Of a stretch of DNA of 64,000 nucleotides, positions 18,977 through 27,963 are shown in pieces. This DNA comes from Variovorax boronicumulans (GTDB taxonomy: Bacteria > Pseudomonadota > Gammaproteobacteria > Burkholderiales > Burkholderiaceae_C). The translations under genes were made by a program, and so were the position numbers. How positions within the stretch are numbered: the first letter of the stretch is position 1; the number at the start of each line of letters is the position of its first letter. The DNA is taken from NCBI RefSeq assembly GCF_029892485.1, contig NZ_JARXVG010000011.1, positions 124,001-188,000 on the forward strand, given 5' to 3'. The notes under the pieces are model-generated. The model searched no databases and was not told the DNA's origin. It saw only the letters and a program-made list of their open reading frames with translations.

Positions 18977-20045
18977 ATGCCATCGCCGATGCACTGGCCC
19001 TGCCCGACATCGGCGCGGAGATCGAGCGCGCGATCCAGCGCAACCTCAAGGGCCTCGAGTTCCTGACCTCGGCCGCGCCCGCCATGGGACAGACGGCCAG
19101 GGACGAAATCCACCGCCGCGGCACGCTGAGCCTGTACCACTACCGCCCGCTGGTCGACGAGATCTACCGCGTGCCGCTCCTGATCGTCATGGCGACCACG
19201 AACCGCGGCTACATCCTGGACCTCGCGCCGGGCCAGAGCATGGTCGAGCACCTGCTGCTGAAGGGCTACGACGTCTACATGGTGGACTGGAACGCGCCGC
19301 GTCCCCAGGAAAAGCAGCTGCGCATCGAGGATTACGTGCTCGACTTCATCCCGATTCGCTGCGGCGCGTGCAGGAGCGCTCCGGAGAGGAAGACGTCACG
19401 CTCCTCGGCTACTGCATGGGCGGCGTGCTCTCCACGCTGTATGCGGCGCTGCACCCCGACGGGCCGGTGAAGAACCTCGCGCTCTTCACCACGCCTGTCG
19501 ATTTCAGCCGCATGAAGCTCTTCCATGCGTGGTCGGATCGCCGCTACTTCGACGTCGACCGGCTCATCGACACCGTGGGCAACGTGCCGCCCGAGATGCT
19601 GTTCGCCTCGTTCGACATGCTGCGCCCCGCGGGCCGCAGCGCGGGCGTGGTGCAGCTCTGGGACAACATGGCCAACGACGAGTTCGTCAAGTCGTACCGC
19701 ATGTTCGACCGCTGGGGCGCCGAGATGCTGCCGCTGGCCGGCGAGTACTTCCGCCAGACCGTGAAGGATCTGATGTGGGACAACAAGCTCTTCAGGGGTG
19801 AACTGGTCCTGGGCGGCCGCAAGGTGCTGCTCAAGAACATCAGGGTGCCGGTGCTGCATGCGCTCGCGCAGCACGACCACATCGTTCCGTACGAAGCGGG
19901 CCAGCCGCTCATCGCCGGCATCGGCTCGGCCGACAAGGAAGAAGTGGTGCTCAAGGGCGGCCATGTGAGCCTGGCCGCGGGCGCCAACGCGGTGCGCCGG
20001 CTCTGGCCCAAACTCGACGACTGGCTTGGAGTGCGCTCGACATGA
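18973..20045 (+). pseudogene. phaC: Class III PHA synthase PhaC, split by a one-base deletion
   Basis: Two adjacent frames together encode one PHA synthase. Frame one (18973 to about 19352) gives residues 1-126 up to YVLDFIP. The product then continues in another frame with DSLRRVQERSGEEDVTLLGY up to 20045. Adding one C to the CCC run at 19350-19352 restores a 357-residue protein. In the restored numbering the triad falls at Cys148 (GYCMGG box), Asp302 (QHDHIVP) and His331 (GGHVSL), almost the positions known in Allochromatium vinosum PhaC (149/302/331). As written, frame one stops at 19470 and lacks the catalytic half. All other residues look conserved, so the deletion is recent or a sequencing error. 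Confidence 0.88.
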
Positions 20046-20644
20046 CCATCACCGTTGCATCTTCTTCCCGCGCCTATCCGCGCACCGTGGCGAACGGCGA
20101 CGGCAACATCGAGTTGCGCCTGATGACCGCTTACGACGCGGCCGCGGTGCTGGCTTTCGCGCAGGCGCTGCCGGCGCACGACCTGCTCTTCCTGCCGCGC
20201 GACATCACCGAGCCCAAGGTGATGGGCGCCTGGGTCCGCGCCATCGAGCGCGGCGACATCGACAGCGTGCTCGCGCTGCGCGAGGGCGCGGTGCTCGGCT
20301 GCGCGGCGGTGATCCGCGACCCGCATTCCTGGTCGGGCCACGTGGCCGAGCTGCGCGTGCTGGTGGCGCCCGCGCTGCGTGGCAGCGGGCTGGGACAGCA
20401 GCTCGCGCAGGAAGGCTGCGCGCTGGCGGTCGAACGCGGGCAGGAAAAAATCGTGGCGCAGATGACGGTCGACCAGCGCGGCGCCATCGCCGTGTTCCAG
20501 GCCCTGGGCTTCCGGCCCGAGGCGCTCTTGAGCAAGCATGTGAAGGACCGGCAAGGCCAGTCCCACGACCTCGTGGTGCTGAGCAACGACGTGGCGCAGT
20601 TCGAGGCGCAGATGCGGGCGTATGGAGTGGCGGAGGCGTTTTAG
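20042..20644 (+). CDS. GNAT family N-acetyltransferase
   Basis: A 200-residue acetyltransferase with a single GNAT domain. The acetyl-CoA binding motif A is seen as VLVAPALRGSGLGQQLAQEG (R/Q-x-x-G-x-G/A pattern), and FQALGFRPEALL matches motif B. The substrate is unknown. The start overlaps the PHA synthase stop as ATGA, so it is translated from the same message, but no functional tie to PHA is evident from its sequence. Confidence 0.88.
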   Translation: MTITVASSSRAYPRTVANGDGNIELRLMTAYDAAAVLAFAQALPAHDLLFLPRDITEPKVMGAWVRAIERGDIDSVLALREGAVLGCAAVIRDPHSWSGHVAELRVLVAPALRGSGLGQQLAQEGCALAVERGQEKIVAQMTVDQRGAIAVFQALGFRPEALLSKHVKDRQGQSHDLVVLSNDVAQFEAQMRAYGVAEAF

Positions 20645-20710
20645 GCCCCCGGATGCGCCTTGGCGGGGCGGCCTTCTAAAATCGGGCCATTCCCCCGCAG
20701 ATTGCCCATC

Positions 20711-22339
20711 TTGTCTTTTGTCTCAGAAACCCGCCGCCGCCGCACCTTCGCGATCATTTCCCACCCTGACGCCGGCAAGACCACGCTGACCGAAAAGCTG
20801 CTGCTTTTCTCCGGCGCGATCCAGATTGCCGGCTCGGTGAAGGCGCGCAAGGCCTCGCGCCATGCCACCTCCGACTGGATGGAAATCGAGAAGCAGCGCG
20901 GCATCTCGGTGGCCTCGTCGGTCATGCAGATGCTGTACCGCGACCACGTGATCAACCTGCTCGACACGCCCGGCCACAAGGACTTCTCGGAAGACACCTA
21001 CCGCGTGCTCACCGCCGTCGACTCGGCGTTGATGGTGATCGACGCGGCCAACGGCGTGGAAGCGCAGACGCGCCGGCTCATCGAGGTCTGCCGCCAGCGC
21101 GACACGCCCATCATCACCTTCGTCAACAAGATGGACCGGGAAGTGCGCGAGCCGCTGGACATCCTGGACGAGGTGGAGCGCGAACTCGGCATGCCCTGCG
21201 TTCCGATGACCTGGCCGGTCGGCCAGGGCAAGAGCTTCCGCGGCATCATGAACCTGCGCACGCAGACGATGACGGTGTTCGAGTCGGGCAGCGAACGGCT
21301 GCCGCACGACTTCGAGACCATCGCCCTCACGGAACGCGACGTGCTCACCAAGCGCTTCGGCGCCGATTTCGAATCCGCCATGGACAGCATGGAGCTGGCC
21401 ACCGGCGCCTCCCCCACCTGGGACCGCGAGGCCTTCCTGGCCGGCAAGCAGACGCCCGTGTTCTTCGGCTCCGGCGTGAACAACTTCGGCGTGATGGAAG
21501 TGCTCGACGCGCTGGTCGACCTCGCGCCCTCGCCGCAGTCGCGCACCAGCACCACGATGGTCAACCGCCAGCCGGTGGTCAAGGAGATCCAGCCCGAGGA
21601 CAAGGATTTCGCGGGCGTGGTCTTCAAGGTGCAGGCCAACATGGACGCCAACCACCGCGACCGCATCGCCTTCGTGCGCATGGCCTCGGGCAAGTACACG
21701 CCGGGCATGAAGCTCAAGGTGCAGCGCACCTCGAAGGAGCTGCGCCCCACCAGCGTGGTGACCTTCATGAGCCAGCGCCGCGAAGCCGTCGAGGAAGCCT
21801 ATGCGGGCGACATCGTGGGCTTCACCACCCACGGCGGCGTGCAGTTGGGCGACACCATCACCGACGGCGCGAGCCTGCAGTTCACCGGGCTGCCCTTCTT
21901 CGCGCCCGAGCTGTTCATGACGGTCATCTTGAAGAATCCGCTGCGCACCAAGCAGCTGCAGCAGGGCCTGGCCCAGCTCGGCGAAGAGGGTGCGATCCAG
22001 GTGTTCCGCCCTGAAGTCGGTGGGCCGATGCTCTTGGGTGCCGTGGGGCAACTGCAGTTCGAAGTGGTGCAACACCGCTTGAAGGCCGAGTACGACGCCG
22101 ACGTGCGGCTCGAAGGCTGCCAGTACACGGGCGCGCGCTGGATCACCGCCGACACGCCGGCCGAGCTGCGCGAGTTCGTCAACGCGTATCCGGTGCGCAT
22201 GGCCAAGGACGCGGCCGATACGCTGGCCTTCCTGTGTACCTCGCCGTATGACGTGCGGCTGGCGCAGGAGCGGTTTCCGAAGATCCACTTCCATCCGCTG
22301 CGGGAGCACGCGGGGCTGGCGCTGCAGAGCGCGGGCTGA
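20711..22339 (+). CDS. prfC: Peptide chain release factor 3
   Basis: A 542-residue translational GTPase that removes RF1/RF2 from the ribosome. G1 is SHPDAGKTT (residues 17-25), G3 is DTPGHKDF and G4 is NKMDRE; the EF-G-like beta-barrel and C-terminal RF3 domains follow. I place the start at a TTG at 20711 (SFVSETRRRRTFAI), which matches the usual betaproteobacterial N terminus; a TTG at 20660 would add 17 residues of unrelated sequence. No strong ribosome site is seen before either. Confidence 0.96.
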   Translation: MSFVSETRRRRTFAIISHPDAGKTTLTEKLLLFSGAIQIAGSVKARKASRHATSDWMEIEKQRGISVASSVMQMLYRDHVINLLDTPGHKDFSEDTYRVLTAVDSALMVIDAANGVEAQTRRLIEVCRQRDTPIITFVNKMDREVREPLDILDEVERELGMPCVPMTWPVGQGKSFRGIMNLRTQTMTVFESGSERLPHDFETIALTERDVLTKRFGADFESAMDSMELATGASPTWDREAFLAGKQTPVFFGSGVNNFGVMEVLDALVDLAPSPQSRTSTTMVNRQPVVKEIQPEDKDFAGVVFKVQANMDANHRDRIAFVRMASGKYTPGMKLKVQRTSKELRPTSVVTFMSQRREAVEEAYAGDIVGFTTHGGVQLGDTITDGASLQFTGLPFFAPELFMTVILKNPLRTKQLQQGLAQLGEEGAIQVFRPEVGGPMLLGAVGQLQFEVVQHRLKAEYDADVRLEGCQYTGARWITADTPAELREFVNAYPVRMAKDAADTLAFLCTSPYDVRLAQERFPKIHFHPLREHAGLALQSAG

Positions 22340-22349
22340 TCAGGACGGG

Positions 22350-23153
22350 CTAGCTGCCTGTCGAGGCGTAGTGGCGCAGCCCGAAGCGCCACGCGCCAAA
22401 CGCCGCCGCGAGGAACACGAAGCCCGCGAGCGGCGACACGATGCCCACCCAACCGGGCGCCCCCAGCGGGTCGGCTTTGCCCAGGATCGCCAGCGCCGGG
22501 TAATAGGCCACGCAGGCCAGCGGCACCACGAAGGTCAGCACCCGGCGGAACCATCGCGCATACAGCGCCAGCGGGTATTGCGCCGCCTGCACGCCGCCGT
22601 AGGTGAGCACGTTGGCGATCTCCAGGCTCTCGACGGTCCAGAACGATAGCGTGCCCTGCAGCACCAGGATGCCGAGAAACAGCGCAACGCCGCCGGCCAA
22701 TGCGAACAGCGCGATGGCCACCGCGGCGGGCGTCCACACGATGCCCGCCTGCTGCGTGGCGAAGACCATCACCGCCAGGCCCTGCAGCAGGCGCCCCATT
22801 CGGCTGATGCGGAAGTCGTTGCCCATCAGCTGCAGCGCCAGCGGACGCGGACGCAGCAGCAGCCGGTCGAAGGCGCCGGTGCGCAGGAACTCGGTGCCGA
22901 GCACGTCGAAGCCCCGGCCCAAGGCATCGGCCAGCGCGAACATGCAGTTGACCAGGCCGTAGAACAACGCCACCTCGCCGATGCGCCAGCCCTGCACGTC
23001 GCCGAAGCGGTGGAACAGGGCCCAGACCGCGACGATCTCGATGCCGGTCCCGAGGAACTGGCCGACGGTCAGCATCAGCGCCGAGGCGGGATAGCGCGCC
23101 TGGCCGCCGATGGATGCGCGCACGAGTCGGAAGAAAAGAGGAAGCGACCCCAT
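22350..23153 (-). CDS. ABC-2 type exporter permease (DUF990 / ABC2_membrane_6-like)
   Basis: A 267-residue inner-membrane protein with about six hydrophobic segments and no ATPase motif. It resembles the DUF990 permease family, including the GRGFDVLGTEFLRTGAFDRLLLRPRP segment after TM2, which both permeases of such systems share in variant form (RPVDAYGLW in the neighbour). It is the third gene of ATPase-permease-permease, 5 bases after the second permease. The substrate is unknown. Confidence 0.87.
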   Translation of the reverse strand: MGSLPLFFRLVRASIGGQARYPASALMLTVGQFLGTGIEIVAVWALFHRFGDVQGWRIGEVALFYGLVNCMFALADALGRGFDVLGTEFLRTGAFDRLLLRPRPLALQLMGNDFRISRMGRLLQGLAVMVFATQQAGIVWTPAAVAIALFALAGGVALFLGILVLQGTLSFWTVESLEIANVLTYGGVQAAQYPLALYARWFRRVLTFVVPLACVAYYPALAILGKADPLGAPGWVGIVSPLAGFVFLAAAFGAWRFGLRHYASTGS

Positions 23154-23158
23154 CTCGG

Positions 23159-24001
23159 TCAGCCCCCCTGGATCTGAAGGCTACGCATCGTGCGGCCCAT
23201 CGCAAGGCGTCCCGCCGCGACCAGCACGACGATCCAGAAGCACTGCAGCCCCAGCGCGGTCACGGCATGCCAGCCGCCCAGCTGCCCGAAGTACAGCCGC
23301 GCCGGAATGTCCATCAGCCCGGCCAATGGCTGGATCAGCAGCGCCGTCTGCCAGGCGTCCGGCAACAGCCCGAGCGGCAGCAGGTTGCCCGAAAGCACGA
23401 TGACCACGGGCGTCGCCACCGCGCTGATGCCGCGCTCGTTGAGCGCAGCGGTGGCGGCCACGTTGAGCAGCATCACCATCGATGCCGACAGAAGCAGCGC
23501 CAGCATCGTGGACAAGAGAAATGCGAGCCCCGCGGCCCCACTCGCAGGCAACTGCCAGGCCCATTCGCCCAGCCCCATCAACGGCAGCGCGACCGCCGCG
23601 AACGCCGCCATCAACGCCATGCGCGGCAGCACGCGCGCGGCGATCCATCCGGCGCTGCGCGCGAACCACAGCCCGTAGGCGTCCACGGGGCGCAGCCGGT
23701 CGTAGGCGACGGCGCCGGTGCGCACGGCCTGCGCCACTTCGGGGTCGCCCAGCCAGGGCATCAGCACGAGCAGCCCCTGGGCGAGCCAGGTGTAGGTGAT
23801 GGCCTGTGCGAGCGACATCGTCGAACTCGCGCCCGCGATGGCCGTCCCGCCATAGAAGGCCGCGAACACCATCACCTTGATGCCGCCCCACCAGCACTGC
23901 GTGGCGAAGCCGGCGAGTGCGGCGGTGCGGTACTGCAGCATCTGCAAAAAGCGCGAGGCAAAGGCCGCGACGTAGGGGCGCGCGAGGGTTCGCAGCTGCA
24001 T
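23159..24001 (-). CDS. ABC-2 type exporter permease
   Basis: A 280-residue membrane protein with six or so hydrophobic helices, the partner of the permease at 22350. The sequence VRTGAVAYDRLRPVDAYGLW parallels the cytoplasmic loop of the partner, supporting a heterodimeric transmembrane channel. The ATG at 24001 shares a base with the ATPase stop (TGATG), so the two are coupled. The open frame upstream overlaps the ATPase gene and is not used. Confidence 0.87.
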   Translation of the reverse strand: MQLRTLARPYVAAFASRFLQMLQYRTAALAGFATQCWWGGIKVMVFAAFYGGTAIAGASSTMSLAQAITYTWLAQGLLVLMPWLGDPEVAQAVRTGAVAYDRLRPVDAYGLWFARSAGWIAARVLPRMALMAAFAAVALPLMGLGEWAWQLPASGAAGLAFLLSTMLALLLSASMVMLLNVAATAALNERGISAVATPVVIVLSGNLLPLGLLPDAWQTALLIQPLAGLMDIPARLYFGQLGGWHAVTALGLQCFWIVVLVAAGRLAMGRTMRSLQIQGG

Positions 24002-24996
24002 CACGCCTCGGCCGCGCCGTGCATGGCGTAGAAGCGCGCGATCACGGCCTCGATCGCCATGCCTTCGAGGCGGATGTCTTCCACCGCATGTTCGGCCGCA
24101 ATGCGCGCGATCAGGGCCGGCGCGGTGGTCACCGCCGGATCGAAGTCGAGCACCAGGGTCTGTCCGGTGCGCGCATGCACGGTGGCGCCTGGCACCTGCG
24201 TGGGCAAGGCGGCGTCCTGCGCGAAATCGACGATCAGCCGGCGCTCGGCCATCACCTGCGCGCGCAGTGCCTCGACCGGGCTGTCGGCCAGCACGCGGCC
24301 GTGGCCGATGACGATCACGCGCTGGGCCAGCGCCTCGATGTCGTGCATGTCGTGCGTGGTCAGCAGCACCGTGGTGCCGCGCTCGCGGTTGGCGCGGCGC
24401 ACGAAGTCGCGCACCGCGAGCTTGGAGGGTGCGTCGAGGCCGATGGTCGGCTCGTCGAGGAAGAGGATGTCGGGCTCGTGCAGCAGCGCCGCCGCGATTT
24501 CGGCGCGCATGCGCTGGCCCAGCGAGAGCTGGCGCACCGGCTGGTCGAGCACGCGCTCCAGATGTAGCAGCGCGACCAGCTCGTCGCGCGTCTTGCGATA
24601 GCGCTGCGGGTCGACGCGGTAGATGTCGCGCAGCAGGTCGAAGCCGTCGCCCACGGGCAGGTCCCACCACAGCTGCGTGCGCTGGCCGAAGACCACGCCG
24701 ATGCGCCCCACATGCCGCTCGCGGTCGGCGAAGGGGTCGCGGCCGTCGATCTCCACGCGCCCGCCGTCGGGCCGCAGGATGCCCGCGAGGATCTTGATGG
24801 TGGTCGACTTGCCCGCGCCGTTCGGCCCGATGAAGCCGAGCAGTTCGCCCCGCTGCAGTTCGAAGGACACACCGGACAGCGCCTGTACCGTGCGGTGCCG
24901 GCGCTGCACGAGGCCGCGCAGCGCACCCATCACGCCGGGGTCGCGCTCGGAAATCCGGTAGGTCTTGAGGAGTTGGTCGACGAGGATGTGGGGCAT
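24001..24996 (-). CDS. ABC transporter ATP-binding protein (ABC-2/NatA-like)
   Basis: A 331-residue ATPase. Walker A is GPNGAGKST (residues 57-65), the signature LSLGQRMRAE lies near 162, Walker B is ILFLDEPTIGLD (near 175), and the H-loop TTHDM follows. The C-terminal extension (from about 235) is typical of NatA/CcmA-type exporters. A long insertion before the P-loop (RISERDPGVMGALRGLVQRR) is typical of the DUF990 ATPases. It is first in the three-gene exporter operon. Confidence 0.93.
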   Translation of the reverse strand: MPHILVDQLLKTYRISERDPGVMGALRGLVQRRHRTVQALSGVSFELQRGELLGFIGPNGAGKSTTIKILAGILRPDGGRVEIDGRDPFADRERHVGRIGVVFGQRTQLWWDLPVGDGFDLLRDIYRVDPQRYRKTRDELVALLHLERVLDQPVRQLSLGQRMRAEIAAALLHEPDILFLDEPTIGLDAPSKLAVRDFVRRANRERGTTVLLTTHDMHDIEALAQRVIVIGHGRVLADSPVEALRAQVMAERRLIVDFAQDAALPTQVPGATVHARTGQTLVLDFDPAVTTAPALIARIAAEHAVEDIRLEGMAIEAVIARFYAMHGAAEA

Positions 24997-25089
24997 GGAA
25001 GGCGCGCGCCGGCGGGGAGGGCGCGACGGGGGCGGGATGCTACACGAAAGCGCCGGTACGATCCCAGGCTCTCCAGAGACTCATCGCCA

Positions 25090-25929
25090 ATGACGCTTTC
25101 GCCGCCCCTGCCCGCCTCGCCCACCCATTTGCTGCCGCTCGACCGCTGGGCGGCACCGGTGCGCAGCGCGCTCACCGGCGTGTTCACGGACATCGACGAC
25201 ACGCTCACCACCGACGGCGCGATCACGGCCGATGCGCTGCAGGCGCTCGGCGACCTGAAGGCGGCCGGCTTCGCCATCGTGGCGATCACGGGCCGGCCGG
25301 TGGGCTGGAGCCTGCCCTTCGTCAACAGCTGGCCGGTCGATGCGATCGTGGCGGAGAACGGCGCGGTGGCGCTGCTGCCGACGGCCGACGGCCAGGTCGA
25401 AAAGCGCTACCAGCAGGATGCGCCCACGCGCGCCGCCAACTTCGCGCGCATGCAGGCGGTGCTGGCGCGCATCGAGCGCGAGATTCCGGGTGCGCAACGC
25501 GCCACGGATTCGGCGGGGCGCGAGACCGACATCGCCATCGACCACAGCGAGTTCGTGCAGCTGAGCGAGGAGACCATCGCGCACGTCGTCGCGCTGATGC
25601 GCAGCGAGGGCATGCACGCCACGGTGAGCAGCATCCACATCAACGGCTGGTACGGCGACAACGACAAGCTCGAGGGCGCGCGCTGGATCGTGCGCGAGCT
25701 GTGGAGCCGCACGCTGGACGACGAGCTCGACCGCTGGGCCTACGTGGGCGATTCCACCAACGACCAGCTGATGTTCCGCACCTTCGCGAGCAGCATCGGC
25801 GTGGCGAACGTGGCGCGCTTCGTGCCGCAGCTGGAGCACCTGCCGCGCTATGTGACAGCGGGCGAGCGCGGCGTGGGTTTCGCCGAGGCGGCGCGCGCGA
25901 TGCTCTCGGTGCGCACTCCTACTCGCTGA
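25090..25929 (+). CDS. HAD-IIB family phosphatase
   Basis: A 279-residue haloacid dehalogenase-superfamily hydrolase. Motif I is FTDIDDTLT (nucleophile Asp34, acid/base Asp36), motif II is AITGRP, and motif IV is VGDSTND. A C2-type cap lies between motifs II and III. Such enzymes (Cof, sucrose- and trehalose-phosphatase relatives) dephosphorylate sugar phosphates; the precise substrate is not evident. The ATG at 25090 is used. The 3' end overlaps the convergent MFS gene by 11 bases. Confidence 0.88.
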   Translation: MTLSPPLPASPTHLLPLDRWAAPVRSALTGVFTDIDDTLTTDGAITADALQALGDLKAAGFAIVAITGRPVGWSLPFVNSWPVDAIVAENGAVALLPTADGQVEKRYQQDAPTRAANFARMQAVLARIEREIPGAQRATDSAGRETDIAIDHSEFVQLSEETIAHVVALMRSEGMHATVSSIHINGWYGDNDKLEGARWIVRELWSRTLDDELDRWAYVGDSTNDQLMFRTFASSIGVANVARFVPQLEHLPRYVTAGERGVGFAEAARAMLSVRTPTR

Positions 25930-27172
25930 CCGGCAGGCGGCGCAACACTGTCCACTGGCGCCAGATGCCGAAGGCGGCAATCAGCAGCAGCACGGTGGCA
26001 TAGCCTTCCACCGTGTTCAGCAGGCCGAGCGGCTTCACCAGGAAGCCTGCCAGCATCGCCGGCAGGCTGAACGCAAGATAGCAGACCACGAAGATGGCGG
26101 CGAACAGCTCGCCGCGCTCGTGCGAGTCGGCGAGCGGTGCCAGCGTCTGCACCAGCGCCGAGAACGCGCCGCCGAAACCCAGGCCTGCGACCGCGGTGCC
26201 GACGAAGAACAGCGCGAGCGACTTCGTTGCCAGCGACGCCAGCAGCAACACGAGGCCGACCGCGATGCTCGCCGTGCCGAAGACGACGGTCCGGGGTGCG
26301 GAGACACGGCCGAGCAGCGTCGGCGCGAGCGCACCGAAGCCTGAGAGCACCGCCACCGTGAGGCCGTTGACCACGCCGTTGTCGATGTGGAACACATGCA
26401 GCATCAAAGACGGTGCCAGCGAAAGGTACAGGCCGCCCAACGCCCACACCGCGATGAACACCGGCAGGCCGCGCACGAAATCGGCCCGGGCCCGCGCGGG
26501 AATCGACACCCGCGGCACCAGCGAGGCCAGCGCACCGGGGCGCGGCGTGACGGTCTCCGGTATCCACAGCATCACGGCGGCGCCGACTGCGAACACCACA
26601 GCCAGCACGCCGAACACCAGCATCACGGGCTGGGCGGTGAACTTCACCGCCATGCCGGTCAGCAATGCGCCCACGGCGAGCCCCGCAAGGGGCGACACGC
26701 TGGTGATCATCGCGCCCAGGCGCTTGCGCGATGCCGGCGCCGACTCGACCACCGCCGCGCTCAGCGCGCCGCTCGCGATGCCCGTGGCCACGCCCTGCAC
26801 GACACGCGCGCCGATCAGCCCGGCGATGTCCTCTGCCAGCACGAAAAGCCCCATCGCCACCGCCTGCAGCACCAGCGCCCCCAGCACCACCGGGCGGCGG
26901 CCGATGTGGTCCGACAACGAGCCGGCCACCAGCAGCGAGATCAGCAACGCAATCGCATAGACCGCGAACGCCACCGTGAGCATCGACGCCGAAAAATCCC
27001 AGGCGTGCTGGAACACCACGAACAGCGGCGTGGGTGCGGCGGCCGCGAAGAAAAAGGCGAAGAGCACCGCGGCCAGCAATGGAAAACCGACCGCCGCCGG
27101 CAGGCGCCAAGGCTTGGAACGGGTGGCGATGTCGGCGGTGGCAACGGCGAGTTCAGGGCAGGAGGAAGGCAT
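25919..27172 (-). CDS. MFS transporter under TetR control
   Basis: A 417-residue inner-membrane protein with 12 predicted helices. MFS motif A is GSLSDHIGRRPVVLG after TM2, and RVVQGVATGIASGA lies in TM4. The family resembles drug or metabolite exporters of the YcaD/AraJ type. AAGGA lies 7 bases before the ATG at 27172. It is divergent from a TetR regulator and shares a long dyad-symmetric operator, so inducible efflux of a compound sensed by the regulator is the likely role. The substrate is not identifiable. Confidence 0.9.
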   Translation of the reverse strand: MPSSCPELAVATADIATRSKPWRLPAAVGFPLLAAVLFAFFFAAAAPTPLFVVFQHAWDFSASMLTVAFAVYAIALLISLLVAGSLSDHIGRRPVVLGALVLQAVAMGLFVLAEDIAGLIGARVVQGVATGIASGALSAAVVESAPASRKRLGAMITSVSPLAGLAVGALLTGMAVKFTAQPVMLVFGVLAVVFAVGAAVMLWIPETVTPRPGALASLVPRVSIPARARADFVRGLPVFIAVWALGGLYLSLAPSLMLHVFHIDNGVVNGLTVAVLSGFGALAPTLLGRVSAPRTVVFGTASIAVGLVLLLASLATKSLALFFVGTAVAGLGFGGAFSALVQTLAPLADSHERGELFAAIFVVCYLAFSLPAMLAGFLVKPLGLLNTVEGYATVLLLIAAFGIWRQWTVLRRLPVSE

Positions 27173-27181
27173 ATTTGATCC

Positions 27182-27251
27182 TTAACGCAACTTCTTTAGC
27201 TTTTGTGATTCTAGACCTGTAGATTCACTAAAGCAAATAACTTTGCGTTAA
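27182..27251. promoter_or_regulatory. Long dyad-symmetric operator between MFS and TetR genes
   Basis: Outer arms TTAACGCAA (27182-27190) and TTGCGTTAA (27243-27251) are a perfect inverted repeat. An inner dyad GTGA-TCTA / TAGA-TCAC (27205-27228) has exactly the same centre (27216.5), and the sequence between is partly symmetric too. The arms lie next to the MFS start on one side and the tetR start on the other. This suits a repressor that acts on both promoters. Confidence 0.75.
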
Positions 27252-27260
27252 AGTCCTCGC

Positions 27261-27836
27261 ATGAACGATGTTGTCCTTCCCAACAAGCGTCCCGGCGGCC
27301 GCAGCGCCCAAGTGCAAGCGTTGGTGCGCACCGCCCTCGAACAACTGGTGGCCGAAGAGGGGCGCGAACGCGTCACCGTGCCGGCCGTGGCCGAACGCGC
27401 AGGCGTCAGCGCCTCCAGCATCTACCGGCGCTGGGGCGACCTGTCGGGTCTGCTGGCCGAGACGGCAACGCACCGGCTGGACCCCAACCGGCCGCTCCCC
27501 AATACAGGCTCGCTGCGCCAGGACCTGACGTCGTGGGCGCAGGAACTCATCACCCACCTCGCACAGCCATGCAGCAAGTCGTTGCTGAAAGCCGCGGCCG
27601 CGCTGGCCAACGACGGTGCGGACACCGACTGCCTGCGCAACCGACGCAAGGAGGCGCTGACGATGGTCGAGCAGGCACACGCCCGCGGCGAGCATGCGCC
27701 AGAGGCGCAGCAGGTGATCGATCACCTGATTGCGCCGATCGTGTTCCGGCTGGTGTTCGGGGCCGAGCCGGTGAAGCCGGAGTTGGCGGAGCGGTTGGTG
27801 GGGGAGTTGTTTGCCATCGCCGACAAGGCTAATTAA
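27261..27836 (+). CDS. TetR family transcriptional regulator
   Basis: A 191-residue regulator. The N-terminal helix-turn-helix (about residues 15-60) contains VPAVAERAGVSASSIYRRWG, the TetR recognition pattern. A C-terminal ligand domain of the TetR_C_11-like type follows (from about 80). It probably represses the divergent MFS gene and itself through the shared palindrome. The final codons read AAGGCTAATTAA, where GC begins to fall toward the Fic region. Confidence 0.92.
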   Translation: MNDVVLPNKRPGGRSAQVQALVRTALEQLVAEEGRERVTVPAVAERAGVSASSIYRRWGDLSGLLAETATHRLDPNRPLPNTGSLRQDLTSWAQELITHLAQPCSKSLLKAAAALANDGADTDCLRNRRKEALTMVEQAHARGEHAPEAQQVIDHLIAPIVFRLVFGAEPVKPELAERLVGELFAIADKAN

Positions 27837-27868
27837 TGCGCCTTAATAGCTCGACAAAGCCCGTTGGA

Positions 27869-27959
27869 CATGTCGATCGACTCGACACATCATCCGGACA
27901 TGTTTAAAAAACCAGTCCAAATCGACATGTTGTGCGGTCATGTCGATGACATCGACATG
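27869..27959. repeat. Cluster of CATGTCGAT 9-mers between tetR and fic
   Basis: The 127-base convergent gap holds four copies of CATGTCGAT or its complement: 27869-27877, 27921-27929, 27939-27947 and 27951-27959. The last two form a perfect 10-bp inverted repeat around one base (27939-27959), 4 bases from the fic stop. It lacks the T run of an intrinsic terminator on the fic strand, so protein binding is at least as likely as termination. Confidence 0.75.
27898..27911 (+). repeat. 14-bp direct repeat, left copy flanking fic
   Basis: ACATGTTTAAAAAA occurs here and, in the same orientation, at 29101-29114, so the copies bracket the fic gene with about 1.2 kb between them. Both lie in AT-rich gaps that contrast with the surrounding GC-rich sequence. 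Confidence 0.7.
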
Positions 27960-27963
27960 GCAG

